NCBI GenBank assembly: GCA_937889535.1
Contig: CALBZW010000020.1
Location: 1-51,740, forward strand
Direction of reading: 5' to 3'
From: an uncultured Candidatus Saccharibacteria bacterium
GTDB taxonomy: Bacteria; Patescibacteriota; Saccharimonadia; Saccharimonadales; Saccharimonadaceae
Length of the DNA stretch: 51,740 nucleotides
A program made the translations under genes and the position numbers. The notes beneath the pieces were generated by a model that saw only the letters and a list, made by a program, of their open reading frames with translations, made no database searches and had not been told where the DNA came from. Shown in pieces: positions 33,539 through 41,529 of this stretch. Position 1 is the first letter of the stretch. Every line of letters starts with the position of its first letter.

Positions 33539-34104
33539 AGGCTATACTCTCCCGTAATAGTTCCCTGCTTATCGCCGCTAATGAGAGTGATCTCAATCTG
33601 ATAGACGCCAGGTACAACATCAATATTAAAGTCACCGCAAGCCGAAGTCGAAGCAGCCGCAAAAATATTAGATGTAGCAGTATAGACCTGACCGTTGCTG
33701 CCGGTAAGCTTAAGTTCACAACTACCTTCGCTAAGGTATTGATTAATCATAGTACCAATACCGTCGTGTGAAGCGTAAGTGATACTACCACTCAGTTCGT
33801 TGGAGCGATTGGGATTCTCACCCTCATACTGGACGGTAACTTGGTCGGGATCAGAATAAGGTTCATCCTCATCAATATGTTGGCCGTCATCTATAGGTGT
33901 CTGAGATTCAGAAATATCATTTTGCGCGGCGTCACTATCTTTAATGGCGTCTGGCTGCTGGCCAGGTTTAACTAGAAAAATAATAGCACAAACAATAGCA
34001 GCGATAATCACGATAATAACTAGCATCAAAAACCAGGCTCGGCGATAAAGCGGTAAACGGTGCTGAGCATTAGTAGTTGAATTTTGTTTTTTTGTTTTTG
34101 TCAT
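33535..34104 (-). CDS. Single-span membrane protein, unknown
   Basis: A 189-residue protein: basic cytoplasmic start, a hydrophobic segment at about 28-45, an acidic spacer and a C-terminal domain (about 90-189) with two cysteines and strand-rich sequence. No family recognised. AGGAG lies before the ATG, and the promoter is at 34126-34153. Translation is coupled to the muramidase-lectin gene by ATGA, so it may be an accessory of that protein. Confidence 0.7.
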   Translation of the reverse strand: MTKTKKQNSTTNAQHRLPLYRRAWFLMLVIIVIIAAIVCAIIFLVKPGQQPDAIKDSDAAQNDISESQTPIDDGQHIDEDEPYSDPDQVTVQYEGENPNRSNELSGSITYASHDGIGTMINQYLSEGSCELKLTGSNGQVYTATSNIFAAASTSACGDFNIDVVPGVYQIEITLISGDKQGTITGEYSL

Positions 34105-34125
34105 AACCTGTTTTCTCCTGGCTTA

Positions 34126-34153
34126 ATTTTAACAAAGACCTTTATAATGTCAA
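34126..34153 (-). promoter_or_regulatory. Promoter of the muramidase-lectin operon
   Basis: Minus-strand TTGACA (34148-34153), a 16-bp spacer and TAAAAT (34126-34131), with a normal leader and ribosome-binding site. Confidence 0.7.
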
Positions 34154-34260
34154 CCTCCTTTAGTTTTAGTAACAGAAAATATACATTCTTCCCTGTTGTC
34201 CAGAGTATAGCAGAAGAGACGACAAAAAAGCAAGCAATAGCATGATGTTTTCGTTTTTAA

Positions 34261-35979
34261 TTACTCTGCAGCTCCAATGACAATGGCAATACTAGCATCG
34301 CCTGGATAGATATCCCCAGGCAACTCGGCGGCAGACTGAGCCGAGATCCCGTAGCGTTCTTCAAGGGCGGCTTTGGTAGCAGACATAGCTTCGTCCATAA
34401 CAAAGACACAGTATTTTTCGGCACAGTCACCGACCGCCGCGTCGTCAATCTCGCTAATCGTATAACCCTCGTCTTCGAGGCGGGTTTGTTCGGCACCAGC
34501 AACGCCAGGAGTTTCGGTAGCGTTGTAAATTGCAATCGTAGCCCCTTCGCGGACTGCCGGATTGCTACTAAACATCTTGTCGACATAAGCATGAATTTCA
34601 CGATACATGCCAGCACCGAGATTTGGAATAACATATGAAATTCCACCAATTTCTGCGGTTTTAACATAATATATATTGTTATCGTAGTCGACAAGCGAGA
34701 CATTGCGGATATCGGCTGGATTAAACCCAGCCATAAGACTGAGGCCTGCCTTGATGTTATCGGAGGAGAAGTTAGTACGGAGGTTATCCCCAAGGATGTT
34801 TAGGAGGTTAAAGGCCTCAGTGAGACCGACGCCATTGTCAATCATTTTCTGGACGATACCTTCGACGATTTTCTGTTGGCTGTTGCCGCGAGTAAAGTCG
34901 CCACCCTGGGTGCCATAGCGGGCACGAGCGATACCAAGTGCCGTCTCACCATCAACTTGAGCTGGTACGCCAGCCTGCATCACGACGCCAGTATTCCAGT
35001 AATCAGCAATATCTTCATCAAGTGTAACTGTAATACCGCCGAGTGCATCAATAATTTGTACCAATGAGCCCCAGTTGACATGTGCCCAATATTGAAAATC
35101 GATACCTAAAACTTCCCCGAGTTGCTCCTCTAGGGCTTCGGCACCAGCGGTTTCATCGGCACCATCAGCATTGTTGCAGGTATATACTTCATTCACCTTG
35201 CCCGCGAAACAAGCCTGTGAAACTTTCAGGTCGCGCGGAATGCTAAGTAATGCAACATCCTTGGTCTCCTGATCGAAGCTGATCACCATAATCGAATCAG
35301 TCAAGTCGGCACCTTCGTGCTGCGTGTTGCCAACGTCACCATTCATATTATAGCCCTCAGTACCAAAAACCAAGACATTCGTACGGCCGTGCTCGTCGGT
35401 CTCAAACGGCACGGTTTCCGACATCATAGAACCGATTACATCCCAGAGGCCCGAATTACCATTCGTGAGACGTGCGATAATACTGTCGCCCCAAATAAAG
35501 AACACGACTCCAGCAATTACTAGTAGTAAAAACAGAGTTATGAGGATGCGGCGGCGAACTTTGTGTTTCTTCTTCGGTTTACCGTCTTTCCCCTTTTTAC
35601 CTTTCTTATCCTTTTTGGATTTTTTCGGCGGCTCTTCTATTGCTTCGTCGAGTAGCGAGTCTTCCTGGGTTAAACCTAAATCGTCACTATCATCCGACTT
35701 TTTGTCGCCAAATTCATTAAGCAATTCCGACCAGTCGTCACTACTCGCGTCAGTGAAATCATTATCATTTACTTCTGATAGATCTAGACCTTCGACCGGG
35801 CTGAGAAAATCCTCGTCAGCCGCAACCTTACGCTTGCGGGTAGCAGTCGGTCTTGTAATATCGGTCGTACGGCGAGTATGTACGGTGGTCTTAGTCCTTG
35901 GACGTGGCGCAGCAGTGCCGCTCGGCTTCGATGAGCGCGCGGAACGCACAGTCAATCCATCAATTGAGGTTCTACCCAT
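34261..35979 (-). CDS. LytR-CpsA-Psr (LCP) family glycan ligase
   Basis: A 572-residue protein: a long Lys/Asp/Ser-rich cytoplasmic part (1-145), one membrane segment (about 146-170), an LCP domain (about 200-400) with NVLVFGTEG, LTDSIMVIS and LSIPRDL, and a C-terminal LytR_C domain (about 470-560). LCP enzymes move a glycan from undecaprenyl carrier to peptidoglycan or protein outside the membrane. This would attach the polysaccharide built by the cluster. GGGAG precedes the ATG. The cytoplasmic part is unusually long for the family. Confidence 0.92.
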   Translation of the reverse strand: MGRTSIDGLTVRSARSSKPSGTAAPRPRTKTTVHTRRTTDITRPTATRKRKVAADEDFLSPVEGLDLSEVNDNDFTDASSDDWSELLNEFGDKKSDDSDDLGLTQEDSLLDEAIEEPPKKSKKDKKGKKGKDGKPKKKHKVRRRILITLFLLLVIAGVVFFIWGDSIIARLTNGNSGLWDVIGSMMSETVPFETDEHGRTNVLVFGTEGYNMNGDVGNTQHEGADLTDSIMVISFDQETKDVALLSIPRDLKVSQACFAGKVNEVYTCNNADGADETAGAEALEEQLGEVLGIDFQYWAHVNWGSLVQIIDALGGITVTLDEDIADYWNTGVVMQAGVPAQVDGETALGIARARYGTQGGDFTRGNSQQKIVEGIVQKMIDNGVGLTEAFNLLNILGDNLRTNFSSDNIKAGLSLMAGFNPADIRNVSLVDYDNNIYYVKTAEIGGISYVIPNLGAGMYREIHAYVDKMFSSNPAVREGATIAIYNATETPGVAGAEQTRLEDEGYTISEIDDAAVGDCAEKYCVFVMDEAMSATKAALEERYGISAQSAAELPGDIYPGDASIAIVIGAAE

Positions 35980-36012
35980 TTTACTCCCGTTGACCTAATT
36001 ATGCTTATAATC

Positions 36013-36018
36013 TATAAT
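36013..36018 (+). promoter_or_regulatory. -10 element of the LexA-like gene
   Basis: Two overlapping-phase TATAAT boxes (36006-36011, 36013-36018) lie 12-19 bases before ATG 36031, with no ribosome-binding site, so the leader is very short. Confidence 0.5.
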
Positions 36019-36030
36019 CTATTTTAACAT

Positions 36031-36354
36031 ATGACGACTAAATTAACCAAAAAACAAGCGCTTATTATTGAATTTATTAGTGATTATATGGGGTCACACG
36101 GGGTTTCTCCGACTTATCGTGAAATTATGACTGCGTTGGGGTTGTCCTCGGTATCGGCGGTAGCGGAACATATTGATAATCTGGTGAAAAAGCGAGCTTT
36201 AAAAAAGGTACCAGGCGCGGCACGCTCACTAGAAGTAGTTGACTTGACTCATCCAGAGACAGTGGAGTTGTTTCAGCATTATTTGATTACAGCAACGCCA
36301 GAAGAATCTCAAGTTTTACGTGAGGCGGCAGAAATTTTAGGATTAGAATTGTAA
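36031..36354 (+). CDS. LexA-like DNA-binding protein without a peptidase domain
   Basis: A 107-residue protein. Residues 4-70 match the LexA N-terminal winged helix: LTKKQALIIEFISDY, GVSPTYREI, ALGLSSVSAVAEHIDNL and ARSLEV. The S24 peptidase part with the cleavage site is absent and is replaced by a 35-residue helical tail. Without self-cleavage it cannot be relieved by RecA in the usual way. Start at 36031 with little leader. Function as a regulator is inferred from the HTH. Confidence 0.85.
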   Translation: MTTKLTKKQALIIEFISDYMGSHGVSPTYREIMTALGLSSVSAVAEHIDNLVKKRALKKVPGAARSLEVVDLTHPETVELFQHYLITATPEESQVLREAAEILGLEL

Positions 36355-36365
36355 GATATTTGCAG

Positions 36366-36385
36366 TACATTGTACGTACAATGTA
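36366..36385. repeat. Perfect 20-bp palindrome between convergent genes
   Basis: TACATTGTAC is followed by its reverse complement GTACAATGTA, between the LexA-like and jag stops. The half-site GTACAATGTA also occurs in the nusA leader (4001-4010). AT-rich and without a T-run, so an operator is as likely as a terminator. Confidence 0.7.
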
Positions 36386-36393
36386 TGTACAAT

Positions 36394-36861
36394 TTATTGA
36401 TTTGGCGTGATTTTTTCGATAATGAGCTGGCGTTCGCGACCTTCACCCTCGGAATGAGTAGCAATATCAGAATAATCTTGAGCGACTTTATGAACGATAC
36501 GGCGGTCAGCGGCATTAAGATTAAGGCGGCGTGATTCCCCAGTCTGACGAACAGTACGAATCCATTCTTCAGCTTGCTCGGCAATGTGTTCAGCCCGCTG
36601 TCGCTTATAATCGGCAACGTCGACATTGACGCGAGTTAGGTCAGCATCGCGACTAGTTAGAGCCATAGAGACGATATGTTGGAGGGCGCGAAGATTATTA
36701 GCTTCACGACCGATTAACAACGAGTTCATTGAAGTCGAGGGGATAGCAAGTTGAATCACCTCATCGTCAAGGGTAGAATCTACCGCAACGTTAATCCCGA
36801 AAAAGGACAACAAATCTTCGAGGTATTTAGTGGCAAAACGGATTGATTCGTCTTTGTTCAT
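36394..36861 (-). CDS. jag: Jag/KhpB-type RNA-binding protein (KH and R3H)
   Basis: A 155-residue protein with a KH domain (GREANNLRALQHIVSMAL) and an R3H domain (NAADRRIVHKVAQDY...SEGEGRER). The long N-terminal Jag_N part of Bacillus is missing, as is common in small genomes. It binds RNA and affects envelope growth in Gram-positives. It follows yidC by 14 bases in the standard origin-region order. Confidence 0.9.
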   Translation of the reverse strand: MNKDESIRFATKYLEDLLSFFGINVAVDSTLDDEVIQLAIPSTSMNSLLIGREANNLRALQHIVSMALTSRDADLTRVNVDVADYKRQRAEHIAEQAEEWIRTVRQTGESRRLNLNAADRRIVHKVAQDYSDIATHSEGEGRERQLIIEKITPNQ

Positions 36862-36875
36862 GTAATTTCTCCTAT

Positions 36876-37937
36876 TTACTTCCTATGCCCACGTTTTTTG
36901 CTCTTGGCGGTGATTTTGGTAATCTTAGCACCGTCGCGCTTCTCCTTAACAACTTGACCTTCTTCAATTTTGTTAAGCTCACGAATGATTTTCTTATCGG
37001 CAGAAATCTCCATTTCTTCAGTCTTTTTGCCGAGGATGTATTTTTGCTGAATTCCAGTCATAATGTTACTAATGAAATAATAGAACACTAGGGCGCCAGG
37101 AAGATTAATCATGATTAAGAACATCATGATTGGCATCATCTTGGACATCTGACCAGACATCACGGCGTTTAGCTCGGTCTGATCAGGCTCTTTGCCGTCG
37201 GCAGCCTCTTTCATAATTTGACGGAAAGATTTAGATTTCTGAGACTTCTTTGATGGGAGCTGCTGACGAGAAACCCAATACTGAGAGAAAGCGGAGGCGA
37301 CTGCGAAGAGCAGGATAATAAAGGCATTAACTGAACCAAACCCAGGGCGAGCATCAAGATCTAGAAGATTAAAGAGCTTGGGATGAAAATCGTAAGTTGA
37401 GACCGGCGTGTCATTGATTTTTTGAGTTTTCTCTTCTTCACTTAGATTACTATCGTTACGAATATTTTGTACTGTTTCTTGATAAGCGAGATACGGCTTT
37501 TGAAGCTCAATGACTTCGTTCACGCTGTCAATTTCGCGGACGAACCCATAAGCACGCTTGTCGAGATTATCAGATAGAGTCGGCTGAACCATGACGCGCA
37601 CGGCGGTGTAGAGAGCGATGAAAATAGGTAGTTGAATAAATATAGTCAACATCGAGCGGAAAGGCTTGATGTTATTGCGTTTGTAGAGGTCCATCATCTG
37701 GAGCGATTCAAGCTGACGGTTACCGTTACAGTTCTTTTTGATTTCGGCAAGTTGCGGCTGAATCTTGCGCATGAGACGAGTCTGATGGAGTTGCCGTTTT
37801 ACTAGCGGCCACAGACAGATTTTAACTAAAACGGTAAAAAGAATGATTGCGAGGCCAAAATCTCCTACAAAACCATAGATAACAAATAAAATATTCGTAA
37901 TCGGTCGAACGATTATAAAATCAATTAACTCAAACAT
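36876..37937 (-). CDS. yidC: Membrane protein insertase YidC
   Basis: A 353-residue protein of the short YidC/Oxa1 type, without the large periplasmic domain. GFVGDFGLAIILFTVLVKICLWPL carries the conserved hydrophilic groove region; later segments include NAFIILLFAVASAFSQYW and MSKMMPIMMFLIMINLPGALVFYY. The C-terminus is Lys-rich for ribosome contact. A leaderless promoter ends eight bases before the ATG. Confidence 0.95.
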   Translation of the reverse strand: MFELIDFIIVRPITNILFVIYGFVGDFGLAIILFTVLVKICLWPLVKRQLHQTRLMRKIQPQLAEIKKNCNGNRQLESLQMMDLYKRNNIKPFRSMLTIFIQLPIFIALYTAVRVMVQPTLSDNLDKRAYGFVREIDSVNEVIELQKPYLAYQETVQNIRNDSNLSEEEKTQKINDTPVSTYDFHPKLFNLLDLDARPGFGSVNAFIILLFAVASAFSQYWVSRQQLPSKKSQKSKSFRQIMKEAADGKEPDQTELNAVMSGQMSKMMPIMMFLIMINLPGALVFYYFISNIMTGIQQKYILGKKTEEMEISADKKIIRELNKIEEGQVVKEKRDGAKITKITAKSKKRGHRK

Positions 37938-37945
37938 GTGATTAT

Positions 37946-37954
37946 ATTATAGCA
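37946..37954 (-). promoter_or_regulatory. Leaderless promoter of yidC-jag
   Basis: Extended -10 TGCTATAAT on the minus strand, eight bases before ATG 37937. It lies between yidC and rnpA, so yidC need not depend on rpmH transcription. Confidence 0.6.
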
Positions 37955-37958
37955 TACC

Positions 37959-38300
37959 TTAGTTTAATCGACTACGCCCTAATAGGTCATGGATGAGGCG
38001 GCGCAAATCCCGGAATGGCATGTCGATGACGGATTTATTAAAAACAACAAAAAGGCAGTCCATATGGTCGGTAAATTCGGGGAGCTCAAGACGAAGAGCT
38101 TCGTAGATACGACGCCGAATACGATTACGACCGACGGCAGACTTGAGAACTTTTTTTGAAACTACGACACCAAAACGCTGATGGTGATGGGTATTAGGAG
38201 CGTAGACTAGAGACAGAACTGGTGTCCGAATCGTCTTTCCCTTCTGATAAGTATACCTAACACCACCGCGCGAATGAAATCGGTATCTTTGCGACAACAT
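37959..38300 (-). CDS. rnpA: Ribonuclease P protein component
   Basis: A 113-residue basic protein with RFGVVVSKKVLKSAVGRNRIRRRIYEALR, holding the RNR signature. It helps the RNase P RNA cut pre-tRNA leaders. It lies 15 bases after rpmH; an internal promoter overlaps the rpmH end. Confidence 0.94.
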   Translation of the reverse strand: MLSQRYRFHSRGGVRYTYQKGKTIRTPVLSLVYAPNTHHHQRFGVVVSKKVLKSAVGRNRIRRRIYEALRLELPEFTDHMDCLFVVFNKSVIDMPFRDLRRLIHDLLGRSRLN

Positions 38301-38306
38301 GTATAT

Positions 38307-38315
38307 ATTATAGCA
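38307..38315 (-). promoter_or_regulatory. Leaderless promoter of rnpA
   Basis: Extended -10 TGCTATAAT on the minus strand, six bases before ATG 38300, next to the rpmH stop codon. Confidence 0.6.
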
Positions 38316-38453
38316 CTAGGCGCTGAGACGGGCGCGACCTTTGATCCGGCGGCGCTTCAAGACTTTCTGCCCAGACTTCGAGCTGTTGCGCTTCATGAAA
38401 CCGTGTTCAGCTTTACGTTGACGTTTGTGTGGTTGATAAGTTCGTTTTGGCAT
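38316..38453 (-). CDS. rpmH: 50S ribosomal protein L34
   Basis: A 45-residue, very basic protein: MPKRTYQPHKRQRKAEHGFM at the start, then KRNSSKSGQKVLKRRRIKGR. It is the usual L34 size and pattern. It lies next to rnpA and opposite dnaA, the typical bacterial origin order. The ATG at 38453 is the only sensible start. Confidence 0.95.
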   Translation of the reverse strand: MPKRTYQPHKRQRKAEHGFMKRNSSKSGQKVLKRRRIKGRARLSA

Positions 38454-38501
38454 ATGATGATTCTTTCTATATTAACAAATACTTGTTCTAGTATACCCCA
38501 G

Positions 38502-38632
38502 ATATCCACATTTTTCAAGAAGTTTTCCACACCTAATATACCGTTTAGGGGTCAGTTGTGGAAAAGTCGACCTCTGTAGGAGTGAGGTGATATTATAACA
38601 TGTTTTGTTTTGGGGGTGAAAACTGTGGAAAA
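38502..38632. promoter_or_regulatory. DnaA-box cluster upstream of dnaA
   Basis: Four near-consensus boxes: ATATCCACA (38502-38510), TTTTCCACA (38523-38531) and the reverse form TGTGGAAAA at 38557-38565 and 38624-38632. The last two share TGTGGAAAAGTCG. Confidence 0.75.
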
Positions 38633-38654
38633 GTCGGAGGTTGTTTGGTATAAT
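38626..38654 (+). promoter_or_regulatory. dnaA promoter overlapped by a DnaA box
   Basis: TATAAT (38649-38654) with a weak -35 (TGGAAA, 38626-38631) 17 bases earlier, inside the DnaA box at 38624-38632. DnaA binding there would block polymerase. Confidence 0.6.
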
Positions 38655-38685
38655 TAAGATAAGTTAAGGAGGAGTTAAGGGGTCT

Positions 38686-40059
38686 ATGTTTGACGTGTGG
38701 AAAAATGTGCTGGCCGAAGTAGAGCAGACGATTCCGCGCGAGCAATATTCGACCTGGTTTACGGGAACTGAGCTCGTAGACGTAAATGAGGGGATAGTGA
38801 CGATTGGGGTGCCGAACGTCTTTAAGATTAAACAACTTCAGGTAAAATACTCCGATATTCTCAAAAAAGCATTTAAAAATAACAGTATAGAAGTTAGAGA
38901 GTTAAAATATGTCGTTCAGGGCGGTACAAAGCCGAAGGTGAGGTCGCGCGAGATACCGGTAAAACCGGCTACCCCAGAGAAGGTTGCGAGCGTAGCAAGG
39001 GAGACTTTAGGTGAGAGCAGTGCGAGAGGTGGCGGGTTCCAGACTGGTCTGAACGCGCGCTACACTTTAAGTAATTTTGTGATTGGGTCAAATAATGATT
39101 TGGCGGTAAGTGTAGCACGAAGTATTGTGGATAAACCGGGGTCAAGTTATAATCCGTTTTTCTTGTATGGTGGTCCGGGTCTCGGAAAAACACATTTAGT
39201 ACAGGCGATTGGTAACGAATTATTAGCAAAAGATCCAAAGCTAAAGGTTTTGTATGCGCCAATGTCGAGTTTCTATTCCGAGTTTATCAATGCGGTGCGC
39301 AGTAATAAAGGCGATGAATTTCATCAGAAATTCAAGAAGCTCGATGTGCTGATTATTGACGACTTTCAGATGATCATGAATAAAGATCGGTCACAGGCGG
39401 AGTTTTTTGATATTTTTAATGAACTATATGGGCTAAATAAGCAAATTATCGTAACGTCCGATCGACTGCCAAATCAGATCAAATCGGTAGACGAAAGGCT
39501 AGCGTCAAGGTTGGTATGGGGCGGGACATTTGACCTACAGCTGCCACAGTTTGAGGATAAATGCGCGATTTTGAAGGCGAAAGCGGAGTTTATTGGGGTA
39601 GAAATTGAAGATGAAGCAATTGAGTATCTAGCGGAAAATGTGCGAACTAATATTCGCGATCTTGAGGGAGAGTTCAATCGGTTGCTCGCGGTAGCGGATT
39701 TGAAGAATATGACGCCACTCGAGGTGATTAACGAGGGTTATGTAAATCCGACGCAGGGGGGAGGCAATAAAGCGGTGTCTCCGAAACAAGTTATCGAGCG
39801 AGTGGCGAAATTTTATCAAATGACGCCAAAAGAGATGTGTAGCAAAAGTCGAGTGGCGCATATTAAAAATGCGCGGCAGGTAGCAATGTATTTATTATCA
39901 AAAGAGTTAAGCATGAGCACGCCGAAAATTGCGCTAGAAGTCGGAGTAAAGGATCATACGACCGTAATGCATGGGATTCGGAAGATTGAGGGGGATTTGA
40001 AGCTGAATTTTACTTTGCGGGATCAAATTGCGGCGATTCGGGAGAAGATTTATGGATAA
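38686..40059 (+). CDS. dnaA: Chromosomal replication initiator DnaA
   Basis: A 457-residue protein with all four domains: domain I (1-80, MFDVWKNVLAEVEQ), a short linker, AAA+ domain with GGPGLGKT at 162-169 and VLIIDD at 221-226, and domain IV with the DNA-binding signature GVKDHTTVMHGIRKI (canonical GRDHTTV varied to VKDHTTV). It binds DnaA boxes and opens oriC. AGGAGG and AAGGGG lie upstream of the ATG. DnaA-box clusters occur on both sides of the gene. Confidence 0.97.
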   Translation: MFDVWKNVLAEVEQTIPREQYSTWFTGTELVDVNEGIVTIGVPNVFKIKQLQVKYSDILKKAFKNNSIEVRELKYVVQGGTKPKVRSREIPVKPATPEKVASVARETLGESSARGGGFQTGLNARYTLSNFVIGSNNDLAVSVARSIVDKPGSSYNPFFLYGGPGLGKTHLVQAIGNELLAKDPKLKVLYAPMSSFYSEFINAVRSNKGDEFHQKFKKLDVLIIDDFQMIMNKDRSQAEFFDIFNELYGLNKQIIVTSDRLPNQIKSVDERLASRLVWGGTFDLQLPQFEDKCAILKAKAEFIGVEIEDEAIEYLAENVRTNIRDLEGEFNRLLAVADLKNMTPLEVINEGYVNPTQGGGNKAVSPKQVIERVAKFYQMTPKEMCSKSRVAHIKNARQVAMYLLSKELSMSTPKIALEVGVKDHTTVMHGIRKIEGDLKLNFTLRDQIAAIREKIYG

Positions 40060-40063
40060 TTAT

Positions 40064-40413
40064 AGAGGTAGCTGGAGTTTGTTCGGGTTTTTGGACTTGT
40101 TCGGTTTTAAGTGTTCGGGTTTTTGTGGACGCAGAGATATAGTTTCGTGTTCGGGTTGTTCGGTAGATTTTGTGGAAAAATTGTGGAGAAGTTTGTGGGG
40201 AAAACGGTGGGAAAAATGTGGAATTTGTTGTGGAATAATACAGAGTGGGTTGGTTTTACACAGTTTTGATGGATTTTGTGGAATTTTTCGCAGTCTTGGT
40301 GGAAAGTTTTACGGGTGGATTTACACATGGTTTTATCTCTGTAATAGCGGTGGTTTTGCACAGTTTCCACATAGCCTATTACTACAACTATTAAATATAT
40401 AGAAAGGAAGAGA
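40064..40413. other. Probable chromosomal origin (oriC) between dnaA and dnaN
   Basis: This gene-free stretch of about 350 bp has DnaA-box-like sites mostly in one direction: TGTGGAAAA (40171), TGTGGAGAA (40182), TGTGGAATT (40217, 40277), TGTGGAATA (40229) and the reverse GTTTCCACA (40363). Before them are five GTTCGG copies (40081-40163). After them is an AT-rich stretch near 40378-40402 that could unwind. Confidence 0.8.
40081..40163 (+). repeat. GTTCGG iterons in oriC
   Basis: Five copies of GTTCGG start at 40081, 40099, 40113, 40149 and 40158, several within TGTTCGGGTTTTT. They precede the DnaA-box array and are not DnaA boxes. Confidence 0.65.
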
Positions 40414-41520
40414 ATGGAGATTAAGATTTTACAAGAAAAATTAGCAAAGGCATTAAATAATGTAAGTCGGGTAGCTGGGGGAGCAAGAGCGACTTTACCG
40501 ATTTTGAATAATGTACTTATAAGAGTAGATGAAAGAAAGGTAAGTCTTACGACCACCAATCTTGATATGGCGGTAGTGAGCTATTTACCGGCAAGTCAGA
40601 GTAAAAATGGGGTAATGACGGTGCCAGCAAGGTTAATGGCGGAGTTTGTGGGAAATCTACCGCGGGGCGAGGTGGTGGAGATTGTGAGTAAAGATGATAA
40701 AGTGACGATTAAGGCGGGAGAATACACTTCGACAATTAATGGAGCTTCGGCGGAAGATTTTCCGGAGTTACCGGAGATGGATGACGCAAAAGCGGTGAAG
40801 TTCCAGATGGAAGTTGAGGAGTTTAAGGCGGGGTTGTCGCAGGTGATGATTGCGGCGAGTAATGATACGACGCGACCAGCACTGACTGGGGTGTACTTTA
40901 ATACGTTTGAGGGGGCGTTGTATCTCGCGGCGACAGACGGGTATCGGTTGGCGGAACGAAAGTTTATTGAGAAAGTCGAATCGGAAGTGACGGCAATCGT
41001 GCCAACGGGGAGTTTGCAGGAGGTGCTTAGAAGTATAGGCGACGATGTGAATGAGATTGAGATATTGTTTGATGAGACGCAAGTGAGATTCCGGATCGGC
41101 GAGATTGAGGTAACGTCGAAGTTAATTAATGGTTCGTTCCCTGATTATAGGCAGTTGATTCCGAAAGAGACGGAGATTGGTGTGGATTTGAAACGAGATG
41201 AATTGGTGCGGGTGACGAAGCTTGCGGCGTTGTTTGCGAAAGAGGTTGGTGGTTCGATTGTGTGCAAAACTAGCGTGGAAAATGGGTGTTTTTCGATTGC
41301 GTCAGTAGCGAATGAGTTGGGGGAAAATAATTCGGAGATTAAAACCGAGGTGGCGACGGATGGTAAGGTGACATTGAACTCAAGGTTTTTACTGGACGCT
41401 TTAAATGTTTTGGATGGTAATGCGGTGAGGTTTGGTTTTTCTAATAAACTAGATCCGGTAGTGTTAAAAGCGGAAGGTGATGATAAGTATATACATATTG
41501 TGATGCCGCTTAAAGGATAG
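40414..41520 (+). CDS. dnaN: DNA polymerase III beta subunit (sliding clamp)
   Basis: A 368-residue protein of normal clamp length with three repeated folds. It starts MEIKILQEKLAKALNNVSRV and ends with the clamp-typical YIHIVMPLKG. It forms the ring that holds polymerase on DNA. AAGGAAG precedes the ATG. It follows the presumed origin and leads into recF after nine bases. Confidence 0.96.
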   Translation: MEIKILQEKLAKALNNVSRVAGGARATLPILNNVLIRVDERKVSLTTTNLDMAVVSYLPASQSKNGVMTVPARLMAEFVGNLPRGEVVEIVSKDDKVTIKAGEYTSTINGASAEDFPELPEMDDAKAVKFQMEVEEFKAGLSQVMIAASNDTTRPALTGVYFNTFEGALYLAATDGYRLAERKFIEKVESEVTAIVPTGSLQEVLRSIGDDVNEIEILFDETQVRFRIGEIEVTSKLINGSFPDYRQLIPKETEIGVDLKRDELVRVTKLAALFAKEVGGSIVCKTSVENGCFSIASVANELGENNSEIKTEVATDGKVTLNSRFLLDALNVLDGNAVRFGFSNKLDPVVLKAEGDDKYIHIVMPLKG

Positions 41521-41529
41521 TTCCCCGGT

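Noticed and set aside
34257..34793. Second minus-strand frame inside the LCP gene
   Set aside because: Same-strand shadow of the C-terminal LCP/LytR_C coding region.
40028..40402. Cys/Gly/Phe-rich open frame across the dnaA-dnaN gap
   Set aside because: It overlaps the end of dnaA, has no ribosome-binding site, and its composition reflects the TGTGG and GTTCGG origin repeats.
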